Assembly (NCBI GenBank): GCA_002401295.1
Contig: NVSR01000162.1
Coordinates: forward strand, 1-6,853
Source: SAR324 cluster bacterium
GTDB lineage: Bacteria; SAR324; XYD2-FULL-50-16
DNA length: 6,853 nt
Direction: 5' to 3'
Position numbers and translations under genes: made by a program. Of this stretch, positions 5,262 through 6,853 are shown piece after piece. The notes under the pieces are model-generated. The model was not told the origin of the DNA. It searched no databases and was given only the letters and a program-made list of their open reading frames with translations. Positions within the stretch are counted from its first letter, which is position 1. Every line of letters starts with the position of its first letter.

Positions 5262-6853
5262 ATGATTGATCCTCAAAGTTACCATAATTTACTGGAATAC
5301 CATGATCGGACAAAACACCAACTATACAAATATGCCCAAGGACCAGATGGTCTGGATTGGGCAAACCAGCCCAATCCTTTTCGTATTTATGAGGGAGCCC
5401 CAAAAATTGAGTTGCCTAGAAGTTTCGACCTAGCTCCCAGAAATTACCATGCTTTGTTCCAAAATTCTGAGTTGGCGACAGAAAGCTTTAACCTACAAAG
5501 AATCTCCTGGTTTCTTTTTCATTCACTTTCTCTGTCCGCATGGAAACAATACGGCACCAATAGTTGGCCATTAAGGGTGAATCCATCCAGTGGAAATTTA
5601 CATCCAACGGAATGTTATTTGATCCTCCCTCAACTGTTACAGGAACAGGAATCTCCAGTCATTGCTCATTACTCAGCCTTAGAGCATGCTTTGGAAATAC
5701 GCAGAGAGCTAGATTTAGACTACTGGGAAAAGCTTAGAGGCTCTTTTCCGGAAGAAACCTTCTTTCTTGCACTGACTTCCATTAGCTGGAGAGAGGCTTG
5801 GAAATATGGAGAGCGAGCCTGGCGATACTGCCACATCGATTTGGGACATGCTTTATCTGCGATTAACGTTGCGGCTTCTGGATTAGGCTGGCATTTATCT
5901 CTGATTGAAGGAGCCACCACAGCTGAGCTTTCTCAATTACTGGGCTTGCAAGACAGATCTTTTCCCGAAAGAGAAATCCCTGATTGCCTCTTAGCTATTA
6001 CCAGAATTCCCCCACAGAACTCATGGCAATGCACTATTCCAGAGCAGACGGACTTGGACTCACAGCATTGGCTTGGAAAGCCCAATCAATTAAGTCCACA
6101 ACAGCTTAGCTGGTCCGTCATTGAACAAATCGAAACGCTTTGTGAAAAGAAAGAGCAAATTGAAACTCTCAATTTTCAGAACCTAGCCCCTGCCCCCTTG
6201 CCTACAATTCCCCTGAGCTTTGATTTGGAAACACTGGTTCGACAAAGACGTAGCGCCGTAGCTTTTGATGGGGAAAGCTTTATTTCAAGAAAAGACTTCC
6301 TGCGAATGCTGCAACGATCCTGTCAGGGATCCAATTCGCCACTGCTCAGCTGTATTCCTTGGGCCCCACAAGTTCATTTATTATTATATGTGCATCGAGT
6401 TAGAGATATGGATCCTGGCATTTATATCCTGGTTCGGAATCCACAACAGGAGGAACAACTGAAAAAAGCATTCAAGGAGGAGACTCAATGGGAGGTCGTT
6501 AGGGATATCCCCGAAGATATGCACCTCTATTGTCTGAGCAAGATGGATGCACGGGAGTTGGCCAAGACTGTTTCCTGCCATCAGAGCATTGCCGCAGATG
6601 GGTGTTTCGCCATTTCCATGATTTCCCTTTTTGAAGAGCCCATTCAAAAGTTTGGAGCTTCCCTTTATCCCCGTCTTTATTGGGAATGTGGTGCTTTGGG
6701 ACAACTCTTTTATTTGGAAGCGGAAGCTGCCCAGCTCCGAGGTACGGGAATCGGGTGCTTTTTTGATGATGCCGTTCACCAAATGCTGGGAATTGAGGGA
6801 CATGCATTTCAAGACCTCTATCACTTCACCATGGGCGGTCCAGTGGAAGATAA
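5262..6853 (+). CDS. Double-domain SagB/ThcOx-type nitroreductase-fold oxidoreductase, 3'-truncated
   Basis: An FMN-dependent oxidoreductase of the nitroreductase fold, probably cytoplasmic; its substrate is unknown. The frame is open for 530 codons to the window edge. The N-terminus has the family's YHDRTKHQ (14-21) and LDWANQPNPFRIY (31-43). Domain 1 shows NPSSGNLHPTECYLIL (107-122) and WKYGERAWRYCHIDLGHAL (180-198), with GLGWHL after it. Domain 2 begins at RRSAVAFDG (329-337) and includes PWAPQVHLLLYVHRV, LYWECGALGQLFYLEAEAA (472-490), GTGIGCFFDD (494-503) and HFTMGGPVED at the edge. This last phrase lies close to the C-terminus in relatives, so only about ten residues should be missing. 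SagB proteins oxidise azolines in thiazole/oxazole-modified peptides, but tandem-domain members are mostly uncharacterised, and no cyclodehydratase or precursor gene is in view. ATG 5262 is chosen because the family N-terminus begins there; ACAGGT (5248-5253) is a weak ribosome site. TTG 5187 is an in-frame but poorer alternative. Confidence 0.88.
   Translation, partial: MIDPQSYHNLLEYHDRTKHQLYKYAQGPDGLDWANQPNPFRIYEGAPKIELPRSFDLAPRNYHALFQNSELATESFNLQRISWFLFHSLSLSAWKQYGTNSWPLRVNPSSGNLHPTECYLILPQLLQEQESPVIAHYSALEHALEIRRELDLDYWEKLRGSFPEETFFLALTSISWREAWKYGERAWRYCHIDLGHALSAINVAASGLGWHLSLIEGATTAELSQLLGLQDRSFPEREIPDCLLAITRIPPQNSWQCTIPEQTDLDSQHWLGKPNQLSPQQLSWSVIEQIETLCEKKEQIETLNFQNLAPAPLPTIPLSFDLETLVRQRRSAVAFDGESFISRKDFLRMLQRSCQGSNSPLLSCIPWAPQVHLLLYVHRVRDMDPGIYILVRNPQQEEQLKKAFKEETQWEVVRDIPEDMHLYCLSKMDARELAKTVSCHQSIAADGCFAISMISLFEEPIQKFGASLYPRLYWECGALGQLFYLEAEAAQLRGTGIGCFFDDAVHQMLGIEGHAFQDLYHFTMGGPVED

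Noticed and set aside
6384..6824. 146- and 102-codon - strand frames at the right end
   Set aside because: Both are antisense to the nitroreductase-fold gene, whose + strand frame carries clear family motifs throughout this stretch.

Overview
The window looks like chromosomal DNA of a Gram-negative, facultatively or strictly anaerobic bacterium of moderate GC content. This rests on a CitA/DcuS-type sensor kinase, its CitB/DcuR-type response regulator and an anaerobic C4-dicarboxylate antiporter in a row, with good Shine-Dalgarno sites and standard codon use. I cannot name the lineage. A proteobacterium or a relative such as Desulfobacterota or SAR324 would fit, but that is a guess.

Region 1 (1-3424) is a C4-dicarboxylate sensing and uptake module on the + strand. 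It holds the 3' part of a DcuS-like kinase (open through the left edge), a DcuR-like regulator that overlaps it by 7 bp, a 177-bp regulatory gap with a plausible promoter, and a complete 441-residue DcuA/DcuB-family transporter. A perfect 12-bp hairpin closes the module and probably also ends the convergent gene. The expected circuit is that the kinase senses external fumarate, succinate or malate, the regulator is phosphorylated, and the transporter gene is switched on. Two of the three residues I recall as needed for the co-sensor role of E. coli DcuB are replaced here.

Region 2 (3453-4907, - strand) encodes a 484-residue protein with an N-terminal caspase-like (C14) fold. The histidine of the catalytic dyad is kept, but the expected cysteine is serine, so it is probably a pseudo-peptidase. 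It also carries about 240 C-terminal residues that I do not recognise.

Region 3 (4908-5261) is a 354-bp gap between divergent genes. It is full of 7-bp-phased repeats in three arrays; the third is an inverted copy of the first. It also has a short direct repeat and a small palindrome.

Region 4 (5262 to the right edge, + strand) is a long open frame of 530 codons with no stop in the window. It encodes a double-domain SagB/ThcOx-type nitroreductase-fold flavoprotein that is nearly complete. Only its last few residues are missing.

The most unusual part is the divergent pair of a pseudo-caspase and a double-domain SagB-like oxidoreductase across a heptamer-repeat intergenic region. A functional link between them is inference only.
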